From positions 1 to 64,000 of the forward strand of contig ONFP01000010.1 in NCBI GenBank assembly GCA_900317105.1: 64,000 nucleotides of DNA, given 5' to 3'. This stretch comes from an uncultured Succinatimonas sp. Its GTDB lineage: Bacteria; Pseudomonadota; Gammaproteobacteria; Enterobacterales; Succinivibrionaceae. This document shows, piece after piece, positions 39,932-48,192 of this stretch. The position numbers and the translations under genes are program-made. Position 1 is the first letter of the stretch. Each line of letters starts with the position of its first letter. A model generated the notes under the pieces. That model was not told where the DNA came from, made no database searches, and was given only the letters and a program-made list of their open reading frames with translations.

Positions 39932-41041
39932 ATGAGAGCAGATACCATTACTAAATACTCACTATTAGCTCTAGCCTTAGTGACTGCAGTTATTTCTGCA
40001 GAAGCTGCCACTGTTTATAACCGACATGGTACTTCACTGGCAATTAATGGCAGAGTTCAGTCTGTTTTCTATAACAATAACTATAATCTGGCCGGTGATC
40101 ATGATTCCTCCATTCATAATTCTTCCCGTTTCGGTTTACGAGGAAAGGTAAGAATCAACAAATGGTTCTCAGCTCTTGCATATGCACAGTGGGATATGAA
40201 CAGCAGCGGTAATGGTTCAGGCAGTAAAGCTCGTGATCAGTACGTAGGGGCCGATTTTGGTAGATTCGGTGTGCTGACTGCCGGTAAATTCCATGATGCC
40301 TCCTACTACGCAGAAAGTGTTGTGGATCATTATGAGCAGGCTTCCGGTACAGTACAGGGACACTTTAATCACTCCCGTCGTCTCGGCCAGTTTATGTATA
40401 CCTATGACAACTATGGCTTTCATGGTCAGTTAGGCTTACAGACTGCACAGGATCGCGTGTCTGTTGTGAAGAATAAGTTTCACAATTTTGGCAGCAAGTA
40501 CAAAGACAGCTGGGATATAGACTCAGGCTTCAGTTCTGCCTTAGGTTATACCTTTGATGATGTATGGTTTGGTCCTTTATCTTTTCGTACCGGCTACAGT
40601 TATATAAAAGGGCAGACTGGGAACGATATAACAACCAGAGCCTTTGTAAACTTTAAACATGCAGCAGCCTCTATTGCCTGGGGAAATATAAGTTCAGGCT
40701 TTTATGTTGCAGCCTTGTATGATTATGGCAGGCTAAACTTTAAGCCTAATGACTGGCTGCTGATTAAGGTGTATGAGCTTTCTTTCGGTTATGCCTTTGA
40801 TAGTGGTGTATCAGTTTTAACCGGTTATGAAGTGGCTGCCTTTGAAGAAAATAAAGCAGAAACTCATAAGATAAAGAGAATTCCTCTGCTATTAAAGTAC
40901 AAACTTAATCCAAACTTCAGTATCTGGTCAGAGGCTGGCTTTAATGCAGGTTCTGATCATAAGTCAGACTTTGGTGCGAAGAAATACTCAAAGAGAATAG
41001 ATAAGAGCGTGTTTTCTCTTGGCGCCAGGTATACTTTCTAG
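39932..41041 (+). CDS. Outer-membrane porin of the Gram-negative porin family
   Basis: The 369-residue protein has a signal peptide (about 1-25, ending ISAEA). Mature beta-strand patterns follow (LAINGRVQSVFYNNNYNLAGDH; SRFGLRGKVRINKWFSALAYAQWDMN; GADFGRFGVLTAGKFHDASYYAE), typical of general trimeric porins with their loop-3 motif. The C-terminus SLGARYTF ends in the aromatic residue recognised by BamA. Solute selectivity cannot be predicted. A monocistronic unit followed by a small-RNA/peptide locus. Confidence 0.92.
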   Translation: MRADTITKYSLLALALVTAVISAEAATVYNRHGTSLAINGRVQSVFYNNNYNLAGDHDSSIHNSSRFGLRGKVRINKWFSALAYAQWDMNSSGNGSGSKARDQYVGADFGRFGVLTAGKFHDASYYAESVVDHYEQASGTVQGHFNHSRRLGQFMYTYDNYGFHGQLGLQTAQDRVSVVKNKFHNFGSKYKDSWDIDSGFSSALGYTFDDVWFGPLSFRTGYSYIKGQTGNDITTRAFVNFKHAAASIAWGNISSGFYVAALYDYGRLNFKPNDWLLIKVYELSFGYAFDSGVSVLTGYEVAAFEENKAETHKIKRIPLLLKYKLNPNFSIWSEAGFNAGSDHKSDFGAKKYSKRIDKSVFSLGARYTF

Positions 41042-41137
41042 CAAATATATCCTAACAGTTACGATACAAGGTATGCAGTTTGCGTAATAAAAAAACAGTA
41101 AAACGCTTTAAAATCAATATGATAATTACGTTAGATA

Positions 41138-41146
41138 TGATATAAT
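41138..41146 (+). promoter_or_regulatory. Extended -10 promoter of the small-peptide transcript
   Basis: TGATATAAT (TG 41138-41139, TATAAT 41141-41146). No good -35 is seen, as is common with an extended -10. A start near 41153 would put the first hairpin at the 5' end. Confidence 0.6.
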
Positions 41147-41256
41147 TTGAATATGTCGAAGAACTTCGACTAGGTGGTTCTACCTACTAAGAACCACTGG
41201 CATGGCTCTTAGTAGTCAGTAGAACTGAATGTTCAACTTTTTATTAAGGAATATCT

Positions 41257-41322
41257 ATGAAAACCTTAATAATCGTTAGCATTGTTCTAATTTTACTGCT
41301 CTGGTCAACGTCAGTTTGGTAA
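41257..41322 (+). CDS. 21-residue hydrophobic peptide, candidate type I toxin or small membrane protein
   Basis: The ORF begins MKTLIIVSIV and continues with Leu/Ile, ending WSTSVW: a basic N-terminus, one membrane-length hydrophobic segment and a Trp-flanked end. AAGGA lies eight bases before the ATG. It has its own promoter, structured leader and terminator, and an opposing promoter lies at its 3' end. Size and character fit Ibs/Ldr/TisB-like peptides, but I recognise no specific family. A leader-peptide role is unlikely because no plus-strand gene follows. Confidence 0.55.
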   Translation: MKTLIIVSIVLILLLWSTSVW

Positions 41323-41335
41323 AGTAGAACTGCTG

Positions 41336-41373
41336 CAAGGTGGAGGAACGCCAATTCCTCTGCCTTGTTTCTA
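41336..41373 (+). terminator. Terminator of the small-peptide transcript
   Basis: CAAGG-TG-GAGGAA / TTCCTC-TG-CCTTG forms a 13-bp stem (two G-U pairs) with a CGCCAA loop, followed by TTTCTATT. Confidence 0.8.
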
Positions 41374-41401
41374 TTATATGTCTAGATTACTTTTATATCA
41401 A
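41373..41401 (-). promoter_or_regulatory. Opposing promoter at the 3' end of the small-peptide gene
   Basis: On the minus strand TTGATA (41401-41396), a 17-bp spacer, and TATAAT (41378-41373). Transcription would start near 41366 and run antisense to the terminator stem and the peptide ORF, as an RNA antitoxin would. Its 3' end is not evident. The remaining bases to 41527 hold nothing I can name. Confidence 0.5.
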
Positions 41402-41527
41402 CGTTTCTGATCTTATTTCACATCTAAATTTTTACCTGAAAAAAAACAGTTAAAAAAATTATTAATCTTCTGTAAGAATCAATATGATAGCAATCAAAAA
41501 TATATTTATTGAAATATAAATTTATTG

Positions 41528-41554
41528 TAAAAAAAAATGGGGCAATTGCCCCAT
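41528..41554 (-). terminator. Terminator of gpmI
   Basis: ATGGGGCAATTGCCCCAT palindrome followed, on the minus strand, by a long T-run. Confidence 0.85.
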
Positions 41555-41575
41555 TCACATCTGAAATAATCTAGA

Positions 41576-43114
41576 TTATTCTTCGTCTAATTTTACGATT
41601 GACTTACCAGTCATCTCTGCAGGAATTTCCATTCCCTTCAGATATAACATGGTAGGAGCGATGTCAGATAGTCTGCCGTCCTTACGCATGGTTGCCTTTC
41701 TGCCATAGTAAATGAATGGAACTGGCAGATTGGTGTGAGCAGTGTAAGGAATGTTCTTCTCAAGATCCTTCATTCTCTCACAGTTACCGTGGTCAGCAGT
41801 GATTAAGCACTCACCGTCAACCTTCTTTAATGACTCGATAACACGACCGATGCAGCTGTCAACAGCCTCAACTGCCTTAACAGCAGCCTCAAATACACCA
41901 GTGTGACCAACCATATCACCGTTAGGGTAGTTACAGATGATCATGTCGTACTTGCCTGACTCGATAGCCTCACATAGCTTGTCGGTAAGTTCTTTTGAGC
42001 TCATCTCTGGCTGTAGATCATAGGTAGCAACCTTAGGGCTCTGGATCAGAATTCTGTCTTCGCCTGGGAATACAGTCTCAACACCACCGTTGAAGAAGAA
42101 GGTTACGTGAGCATACTTCTCAGTCTCTGAAATACGTAGCTGAGTCATACCCTTCTTAGACAGCCACTCACCAAGAGTGTTGGTTAAGTCTGCTGGTGGG
42201 AATGCACATGCAGTCTTGATGTCTGCAGCGTACTGGGTAAGCATTACGAAGCTTGCCAGTTTAGGAGTAACTTCACGCTTGAAGCCGTCGAAGTCAGTGT
42301 TAACGAATGAACGGGTAATCTGACGAGCGCGGTCTGCACGGAAGTTCATGAAAATCAGTGAATCACCATCGGTCACAGGAGCTTTGTCACCGATTACTGA
42401 AGCCTTGATGAACTCATCGTTCTCATCGCGGTCGTAAGCTGCCTGGATTGCAGCTTCAGCTGAGGCAAATGAAGCGAACTCGCTCTTGCCCTGTGTCAGA
42501 AGATCATAAGCCTGCTGTACACGATCCCAGCGGTTATCTCTATCCATTGCATAGTAACGGCCAACAATAGTTGCAACCTTACCTACACCAACTTCCTTGA
42601 AAGTATTCTCGATAACCTTTACGTACTCAAGAGCAGAACGAGGTGCTACGTCACGTCCGTCTGTGAATGCGTGGAAGTAGATCTTCTTAGCGCCACGCTT
42701 TGCTGCAAGCTTGATCATTGCAACAATGTGGTCCTGGTGAGAGTGAACACCACCTGGTGACATCAGACCCATGATGTGAACAGCTTTGTCAGCCTTTACA
42801 GCTGCATCAACAGCTTCACATAAAGTCTTGTTCTCAAAAAAATCACCATCAGCAATAGCCTTACCGATTCTGGTTAATTCCTGATAAACGATACGACCTG
42901 CACCGATGTTGGTATGACCAACTTCTGAGTTACCCATCTGACCGTCAGGTAGACCAACATCAATACCTGAAGCCTGAATGTCAGTATTTGCATAGTTAGC
43001 AACCAGACTGTCTAGAACTGGAGTCTTACCTGCTTCAACTGCGTTGAACTCTTTAACTGGATTATCTCCCCAACCATCCATGATAATCAGGGCAAGTGGT
43101 TTCTTGTTTGCCAT
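41576..43114 (-). CDS. gpmI: Cofactor-independent phosphoglycerate mutase
   Basis: GpmI interconverts 3- and 2-phosphoglycerate in glycolysis using Mn. The 512-residue alkaline-phosphatase-superfamily protein starts [15 protein letters not shown], has the phosphoserine motif [42 protein letters not shown], and the metal ligands ITADHGNCE and [12 protein letters not shown]. It is divergent from a YibN-like rhodanese, as gpmM/yibN are in E. coli. Confidence 0.98.
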   Translation of the reverse strand: MANKKPLALIIMDGWGDNPVKEFNAVEAGKTPVLDSLVANYANTDIQASGIDVGLPDGQMGNSEVGHTNIGAGRIVYQELTRIGKAIADGDFFENKTLCEAVDAAVKADKAVHIMGLMSPGGVHSHQDHIVAMIKLAAKRGAKKIYFHAFTDGRDVAPRSALEYVKVIENTFKEVGVGKVATIVGRYYAMDRDNRWDRVQQAYDLLTQGKSEFASFASAEAAIQAAYDRDENDEFIKASVIGDKAPVTDGDSLIFMNFRADRARQITRSFVNTDFDGFKREVTPKLASFVMLTQYAADIKTACAFPPADLTNTLGEWLSKKGMTQLRISETEKYAHVTFFFNGGVETVFPGEDRILIQSPKVATYDLQPEMSSKELTDKLCEAIESGKYDMIICNYPNGDMVGHTGVFEAAVKAVEAVDSCIGRVIESLKKVDGECLITADHGNCERMKDLEKNIPYTAHTNLPVPFIYYGRKATMRKDGRLSDIAPTMLYLKGMEIPAEMTGKSIVKLDEE

Positions 43115-43478
43115 ACTTTACTTCTCTTTTTAAAAATAATCGTGAACTGCGTTTAACCACCGTACACGACAGGTTATAAAACTTATGCTATTTTAGCGTG
43201 TTTTCGTGAATTTTTAACGTCTTTTGTGGAAATATTCTAAATAAGTGAAAATTAAGCGCAAATATTAAAGAAAATGCTTATAAATTAAGAAATTATTTAT
43301 TCATAATTATTATGATGCAGACTAGCTTTTTATGCAGAAGAAAGAACAAATCTGTTTAAAAGAGTAAACGACCTTGCTGTTAGCGGTTCTAAATGTGATT
43401 AAGGTGTTTTTTGCGTCGGTTTAAATATGGTAAAATCGGGAATTAAATTTTTTTATTAAACAAAAAAGAGGTGTTGTT
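43115..43478. other. gpmI-rhodanese divergent spacer
   Basis: 364 A+T-rich bp with both promoters presumably inside. I see no gene, strong dyad or clear promoter hexamers. Confidence 0.4.
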
Positions 43479-43943
43479 GTGGGAGATTTTTTCTCATCTG
43501 TTGATTTTCAGGAACTTTTAGCTTTCGCCGAGCGTCACACCTTGATGGTTTTTGTATTTATCGCTGTTTTAGCAGGATTAATCTACACTCAGGTTCGCAT
43601 CATGCTTGCACGTATTCAGAAGTTAAATTCAAACGTTGCAACTGCAATGGTTAATCATGAAAACGGTGTATATGTTGACGTAAGACCTGCAAGTCTGTTT
43701 AACAAAGGTCATATCACAGGTGCTATTAATATCGTGCTTGTTGATATCAAACAGGGTAAATTAAACCGTATTGAAAGCTACAAAGACAAGCCTGTTGTTC
43801 TTGTTGGAAAGGACAAGATGGATTCAGACTGTTTCAATGCAGCTGTTTCTTTAAAGAAGCAGGGGTATACCAAGGTTTATTCTTTAGAAGGCGGTATTGC
43901 TCAGTGGGCAATGGACAACCTTCCATTATCAACTAAAAACTAA
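43479..43943 (+). CDS. yibN: Membrane-anchored rhodanese-like protein (YibN type)
   Basis: The 154-residue protein has one N-terminal membrane segment (about 20-40, HTLMVFVFIAVLAGLIYTQV) and a rhodanese domain (GVYVDVRPASLFNKGHITGA...VYSLEGGIAQWAMDNLPL). The canonical active-site Cys is not evident: the loop reads VLVGKDKMDSDCFNAA, so sulfur-transfer activity is uncertain. GTG start with AGAGGTG upstream. It precedes secB-gpsA as in E. coli, but without grxC. Confidence 0.85.
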   Translation: MGDFFSSVDFQELLAFAERHTLMVFVFIAVLAGLIYTQVRIMLARIQKLNSNVATAMVNHENGVYVDVRPASLFNKGHITGAINIVLVDIKQGKLNRIESYKDKPVVLVGKDKMDSDCFNAAVSLKKQGYTKVYSLEGGIAQWAMDNLPLSTKN

Positions 43944-43967
43944 TAATTAATTCATAAGGAAATAAAA

Positions 43968-44477
43968 ATGTCAGATAACGCTACTTCACAGCAGAACCAG
44001 CCAGCTTTTGATATTCTGCGTCTATACTCAAAGGACTGTTCTTTAGAGACTCCTAATATTCCACAGATTTTCTCAAAGGAGTGGAAGCCAGAGATCAAGA
44101 TTGATTTCGAGGCTAAGCCAATGAAGCTGAACGAGGAAACCTATGAGGTTGACTTAAGAGTAACCGCCACCTGCAAGCTAGGTGAGGAAGTTGCCTTTAT
44201 CTGTGAAGTTCACCAGGCCGGTTTATTCTTAATCAAGAATGTTGATGAGGCTACTCTTGATTATCTGTTAAGCGGTGTTGCTCCTAACATCCTGTTCCCA
44301 TATGCTCGTGAGCATATTTCAACTCTTGTTAACAAGGCAACCTTCCCTCCATTAACTTTACGTCCAATTAATTTCGAGGCTATGTACCGCTCTCGTCAGC
44401 AGGAAGCTGCTGCCGCTGCAGCTGCAAAGTCAGATGTAGCTAACGGTGCTGATTCAGAACAGGCTCCACAAGCTTAA
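43968..44477 (+). CDS. secB: Protein-export chaperone SecB
   Basis: SecB keeps preproteins unfolded and delivers them to SecA. The 169-residue protein matches the family (FDILRLYSKDCSLETPNIPQIF; EVHQAGLFLIKNVDE; PNILFPYAREHISTLVNKATFPPLTLRPINF). An Ala-rich C-terminal tail lacks the basic SecA-contact end of E. coli SecB. It starts 24 bp after the rhodanese and ends 5 bp before gpsA. Confidence 0.97.
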   Translation: MSDNATSQQNQPAFDILRLYSKDCSLETPNIPQIFSKEWKPEIKIDFEAKPMKLNEETYEVDLRVTATCKLGEEVAFICEVHQAGLFLIKNVDEATLDYLLSGVAPNILFPYAREHISTLVNKATFPPLTLRPINFEAMYRSRQQEAAAAAAAKSDVANGADSEQAPQA

Positions 44478-44482
44478 TCACT

Positions 44483-45487
44483 ATGGGCAGTTTTAACAGC
44501 GCTTTAGGTGTTATAGGTGCCGGTTCCTATGGAACCGCACTTGCTCAGTCTACAGCATCAAAGGGACTTCCTGTGATGTTGTGGTGCAGAAAGCCTGAGA
44601 CCGCGAAACTTCTTCAGACCTCAAGAGAAAACGCCAAATATCTTCCTGGTATCCGATTTGAGGAAACACTTACAGTTACTTCTTCTCTAGAGGAGGTAAT
44701 GTCCAGTTGCAGAACTATTCTCGTAGTAGTTCCCTCCCATACCTTTGCTGACGTGCTAACTCAGATCAAGCAGTATATTACTCCTGAGCACAGAATCGCC
44801 TGGGCTACAAAAGGAATGGATCTGAATACAGGAAAGCTTCTAAGTGAGGTTGCTTCCGATGTTCTTGGATCTGATGTTCCAATGGCGGCTCTTTCAGGAC
44901 CAACCTTTGCGGTTGAACTTGCAAAAGGTCTTCCTACAGCAATTGCTGCTGCAGGTACCAACAGTGATTTTATAAAAGATTTTATTGAACTTATGCATAC
45001 CAAGACTTTCCGTATTTATGAGAATTCGGATCTTCTGGGAATGCAGCTTGGTGGTGCCATTAAAAACGTTATTGCTATCGGAGCAGGTCTTTCCGATGGA
45101 CTAGGTTTTGGCGCCAATGCCAGAACAGCTCTGATTTCAAGAGGTCTTGCTGAAATGACAAGACTTGGTCTTGCCTTCGGTGCTACAGAGAAATCTTTTA
45201 TGGGATTGTCTGGTTTGGGGGATCTTATCTTAACCTGTACAGATAATCAGTCCAGAAACAGAAGATTCGGTTTCCTATTAGGGCAGGGATTAAGCTGTCA
45301 GGCTGCCTTAGATAAGATTGGTCAGGTTGTTGAAGGCTATACCATGAGTAAGGTTGTTCGCAATCTTTGTGAAAAGAAAGGTGTCCAGATGCCTATCTGC
45401 CATGAGGTATATGAAATTATATACAACGGCAAATCTGGACTCGATGCTGCCATGTCTCTTTTAGGCCGTTCTCTGAAATCAGAATAA
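44483..45487 (+). CDS. gpsA: Glycerol-3-phosphate dehydrogenase [NAD(P)+]
   Basis: GpsA makes sn-glycerol-3-phosphate from dihydroxyacetone phosphate for phospholipid synthesis. The 334-residue protein has the N-terminal nucleotide motif GVIGAGSYGTALAQSTASKG, ATKGMD, LSGPTFAVELAKGLPTA, the catalytic Lys region GGAIKNVIAIGAGLSDGLGFG, and LSGLGDLILTCT. Third gene of yibN-secB-gpsA. Confidence 0.97.
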   Translation: MGSFNSALGVIGAGSYGTALAQSTASKGLPVMLWCRKPETAKLLQTSRENAKYLPGIRFEETLTVTSSLEEVMSSCRTILVVVPSHTFADVLTQIKQYITPEHRIAWATKGMDLNTGKLLSEVASDVLGSDVPMAALSGPTFAVELAKGLPTAIAAAGTNSDFIKDFIELMHTKTFRIYENSDLLGMQLGGAIKNVIAIGAGLSDGLGFGANARTALISRGLAEMTRLGLAFGATEKSFMGLSGLGDLILTCTDNQSRNRRFGFLLGQGLSCQAALDKIGQVVEGYTMSKVVRNLCEKKGVQMPICHEVYEIIYNGKSGLDAAMSLLGRSLKSE

Positions 45488-45489
45488 TG

Positions 45490-45518
45490 AATGCCTCGTA
45501 CAGAGGCATTATTTCTCT
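45490..45518 (+). terminator. Terminator of yibN-secB-gpsA
   Basis: AATGCCTC / GAGGCATT stem with a GTACA loop, then ATTTCTCT. Confidence 0.75.
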
Positions 45519-45578
45519 CTCTGCTATTCCTTTTTATTAACGATATCTCTTGATAGGAATTATTGTTTTCTTATTCTG

Positions 45579-45612
45579 CAGAAGACTCATTGAATAAAAT
45601 GAGTTTTCAGCT
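45579..45612. repeat. Inverted repeat of unknown role
   Basis: CAGAAGACTCATT / AATGAGTTTTCAG pairs with two mismatches around GAATAA. No U-run on either strand, so not a standard terminator. Confidence 0.4.
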
Positions 45613-45663
45613 GAAAACAAGAAATAACAATATATAAAGATAGAGTTGAAGAGAATATTAATG

Positions 45664-45691
45664 TCGTGAGCTATTAATAAATAGCACACGA
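45664..45691 (-). terminator. Possible terminator of the two-gene small-protein unit
   Basis: TCGTG-A-GCTATT / AATAGC-A-CACGA stem with an AATA loop, just past the 65-codon gene. The U-run is poor. Confidence 0.4.
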
Positions 45692-45702
45692 TATAGATAG
45701 AG

Positions 45703-45900
45703 TTAAGCTGCCTTAACTCGGATGTAGTTGTAGTGTTCACCGCCTAAATCACAGAATTGACGGTTATAGTTTAGGGCGATTTTCTGTGCAGTTGCTTCAC
45801 AGAATTCCTTTGCACCTGCAGGTGAGCTCATCCAGTTTTCACCATAGCCCAGATACATGATTTCGCCTCTCATAATTTTAACAACGTTGTATTTTGTCAT
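45703..45900 (-). CDS. Small protein of unknown function (65 aa)
   Basis: I do not recognise this 65-residue protein. It is soluble-looking, with aromatic- and Gly-rich segments (YLGYGENWMSSPAGAKEFCE; YNRQFCDLGGEHYNYIRVKA) and two Cys. AGGGAAA precedes the ATG. It starts 8 bp after the stop of a 54-codon membrane-protein gene, indicating a two-gene operon. A second ATG at codon 10 or 15 could be the true start. Codon use is ordinary for the window. Confidence 0.6.
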   Translation of the reverse strand: MTKYNVVKIMRGEIMYLGYGENWMSSPAGAKEFCEATAQKIALNYNRQFCDLGGEHYNYIRVKAA

Positions 45901-45908
45901 TGGTTTCC

Positions 45909-46073
45909 CTAATTTTTGATTGCCCAGATATAAAATGCAATACCTATTGCTGCAAAAACAAGTTTATACATGTTGTGTCGCGAGTTCTCGCTGGTAAGTC
46001 CAAACAGGAACAGTGCGTTGGATGCAGATCCTAATACAAAATAAACCAAAGGTAAAGATATGATCGAGCTCAC
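45909..46073 (-). CDS. Small membrane protein (54 aa), two predicted helices
   Basis: GTG start with AGGAG seven bases upstream. The product reads MSSIISLPLVYFVLGSASNA and goes on to LFLFGLTSEN and a second hydrophobic segment (LVFAAIGIAFYIWAI), ending KN. The two segments (about 5-25 and 38-52) are joined by a short polar turn (TSENSRHNMYK). No family recognised. First gene of a two-gene unit with the 65-aa gene. Confidence 0.6.
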   Translation of the reverse strand: MSSIISLPLVYFVLGSASNALFLFGLTSENSRHNMYKLVFAAIGIAFYIWAIKN

Positions 46074-46106
46074 AGAATAATCTCCTGTCTTTTGTATCTG
46101 ATAAAC

Positions 46107-46134
46107 ATCATATTAATTTTTTTAGGACATGCAA
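46107..46134 (-). promoter_or_regulatory. Probable promoter of the small-protein operon
   Basis: Minus-strand TTGCAT (46134-46129), 16-bp spacer, TATGAT (46112-46107), about 34 bp before the GTG. The rest of 46074-46386 shows no gene. Confidence 0.4.
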
Positions 46135-46386
46135 AGAATACGTGATTGAGATTAGATTTTACTTAGGTAGAATCGCAAACAAGCTGATTTATTTCAAGAG
46201 CTGGATTTAGCTTCTGAATTGGTTTAATCTTCTGCATATCCGCTTAAAGACTGTTATCTTCGCTATAAGTTGTACAACACAGCTACATGCCTCTTCATTT
46301 TAGTGCAATCCTACTTATTATTTATGCTTTCAATGCCTATTAAATATAATGACAGAAAGTATCCTAAATATGAGATTTAACTGTCT

Positions 46387-48192
46387 GTGAAAAAAGAATA
46401 TGTAATGGGCAACAGTGCCATTGCTATAGGGGCATTGTGTTCTGGTGTGAAGCTGGTGGCAGGATATCCTGGCACTCCCTCTACTGAAATTATTGAAACC
46501 ATCTGTAAGGTTCCTCATAAGGGGGTGCACCTTGAGTGGTCAGTAAACGAGAAAGCCGCTATGGAGGTAGCAGCAGCTGCTGCCTATGCCGGAGCCCGTA
46601 CTATGGTCACTATGAAACAGGTTGGTCTTAATGTAGCCTCTGACCCTCTGATGAGTCTTGCCTATGTGGGAGTCAGGGGCGGTATGGTGATTGTGGTTGC
46701 AGATGATCCCGGACCTATATCCTCACAGACAGAGCAGGATACCAGGCGTTTTGCCTCTTTCTGTAGAATTCCTGTCCTTGATCCATCCTCTCCGGAGGAG
46801 GCCTTTGACATGGTCAAAGATGCCTTTGTGCTCTCAGAAAAATATCACACCCCCGTGATTCTAAGACCGACTACCAGAGTCTGTCACGGTTATGCCTCTA
46901 TAAGTTTCGATGAAAATTACGAGGCTAAAGAGCCTTCCGGTTTTGAAAAGGACAGTTCAAAGTGGGTTATTTTTCCTAAACTCTCATACAACAATCACCG
47001 CCTGATTGAGGAGCGTTTACCTGTCATTGCAGAGGATTTGTCCACATATGGTTATAACCGAATCATAAAAGACAGTAAGAAAAGCTGCAAGGCGGTGCTG
47101 GCTTCAGGAATTTCTCTTGCCTATGTCAGAGAATGTACCTCTAATCTGGATCTTAAGGTTATCGGTATTGCCAGTGCCTTCCCACTTCCAAAGAGATTCC
47201 TTTTAGAAGCGTTAAATGGGGTTGATGAGCTAATCTGTTTTGAAGAGTTAAGTCCTTTTCTTGAGGAGGAGCTTTTAAAACTATGTGGCGAACATCAGCT
47301 TAAAATCAGAATTAAAGGCAAGCTTACAGGTGATGTTCCTCATTCAGGAGAGCTTGGAGTTAATAAAGTTCAGTCCATTCTCAATAAGTTTTTAGGTCGT
47401 AATGATAAGTCTGAAGGGATCTCCTTTACGGAAAAAATTCCGGATCCTCCTCAAAGACCTCCTGTTTTATGTGCCGGATGCCCACACCGCGGCTCCTTCT
47501 ATGCGGTGAAAGTTGCCACAGGCAGAAAGAAAACCTATCTGTGTGGAGATATTGGCTGCTATACCCTGGGTAATGCGTTGCCTCTTGATATGGTTGACAC
47601 CTGTCTGTGTATGGGCGCAGGTATTACTATGGCACAGGGATTTAATCATCTTGACAAGGAGGCAAAATCCTTTGCATTCATCGGAGACTCCACTTTTTTT
47701 GCCTCCGGTATCAGTGGCATTGTTAACGCTGTCTACAACGAGGCTGATATCACTGTCTGTATCCTTGATAATGCGACAACCGCGATGACAGGACATCAGC
47801 CACATCCAGGAACCGGTTTCAATCTTCAGGGAAACTATGTGGATAAGATTGACATAGAATCGGTTTTAAAGGGTATTGGGGTTAAGAAGGTTATGACAGT
47901 CAATCCGCATGATCTGAAGGCTTCAGTGGCTGCTGTTAAGGAATGCATGAAAGTAGATGGAGTCAAGGCGATTATCTTTAGAGCTCCATGTATTTCCATT
48001 GTAAAACTCAAGGATAAATGCAGAGTAATGGATAAGTGCAGCAACTGCAATATCTGCATCAATAAATTAGGCTGTCCTGCTATGAGTCTTAAAAACGATA
48101 AGGTAGTGATAGATGAAAGTTTGTGCGTTGGCTGTACTCTATGTGCTCAGCTGTGTCCACATAAAGCAATAGAGAGAATACATCATGAATAA
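46387..48192 (+). CDS. iorA: Indolepyruvate:ferredoxin oxidoreductase alpha subunit
   Basis: IorA with IorB oxidatively decarboxylates aryl pyruvates (indole-, phenyl-, hydroxyphenylpyruvate) to aryl-CoA, reducing ferredoxin. The 601-residue protein has the pyrimidine-binding start GNSAIAIGALCSGVKLVAGYPGTPSTEI, the thiamine-diphosphate region (CAGCPHRGSFYAVK; GDIGCYTLG; IGDSTFFASGISGIVNAVYN) and, at the C-terminus, two ferredoxin-like 4Fe-4S motifs (CSNCNICINKLGCP; CVGCTLCAQLCP). GTG at 46387; ATG 46405 is an alternative. It overlaps iorB by 8 bp. Confidence 0.96.
   Translation: MKKEYVMGNSAIAIGALCSGVKLVAGYPGTPSTEIIETICKVPHKGVHLEWSVNEKAAMEVAAAAAYAGARTMVTMKQVGLNVASDPLMSLAYVGVRGGMVIVVADDPGPISSQTEQDTRRFASFCRIPVLDPSSPEEAFDMVKDAFVLSEKYHTPVILRPTTRVCHGYASISFDENYEAKEPSGFEKDSSKWVIFPKLSYNNHRLIEERLPVIAEDLSTYGYNRIIKDSKKSCKAVLASGISLAYVRECTSNLDLKVIGIASAFPLPKRFLLEALNGVDELICFEELSPFLEEELLKLCGEHQLKIRIKGKLTGDVPHSGELGVNKVQSILNKFLGRNDKSEGISFTEKIPDPPQRPPVLCAGCPHRGSFYAVKVATGRKKTYLCGDIGCYTLGNALPLDMVDTCLCMGAGITMAQGFNHLDKEAKSFAFIGDSTFFASGISGIVNAVYNEADITVCILDNATTAMTGHQPHPGTGFNLQGNYVDKIDIESVLKGIGVKKVMTVNPHDLKASVAAVKECMKVDGVKAIIFRAPCISIVKLKDKCRVMDKCSNCNICINKLGCPAMSLKNDKVVIDESLCVGCTLCAQLCPHKAIERIHHE

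Larger units (their letters stand above)
41153..41373 (+). ncRNA. Structured small mRNA with alternative leader hairpins
   Basis: The inferred transcript holds: hairpin 0, GTCGAA/TTCGAC (41155-41170); hairpin A, GTGGTTCT/AGAACCAC (41174-41197); hairpin B, CTACTAAGA/TCTTAGTAG (41184-41215), which shares bases with A so that only one can form; a 21-codon ORF (41257-41322); and a terminator. AGTAGAACTG occurs just before (41218) and just after (41322) the coding part. The layout resembles type I toxin mRNAs, but no homology is claimed. Confidence 0.55.

Noticed and set aside
45537..45740. 67-codon minus-strand frame after gpsA
   Set aside because: It overlaps the better-supported 65-codon gene in another frame, crosses two hairpins and has low-complexity composition.
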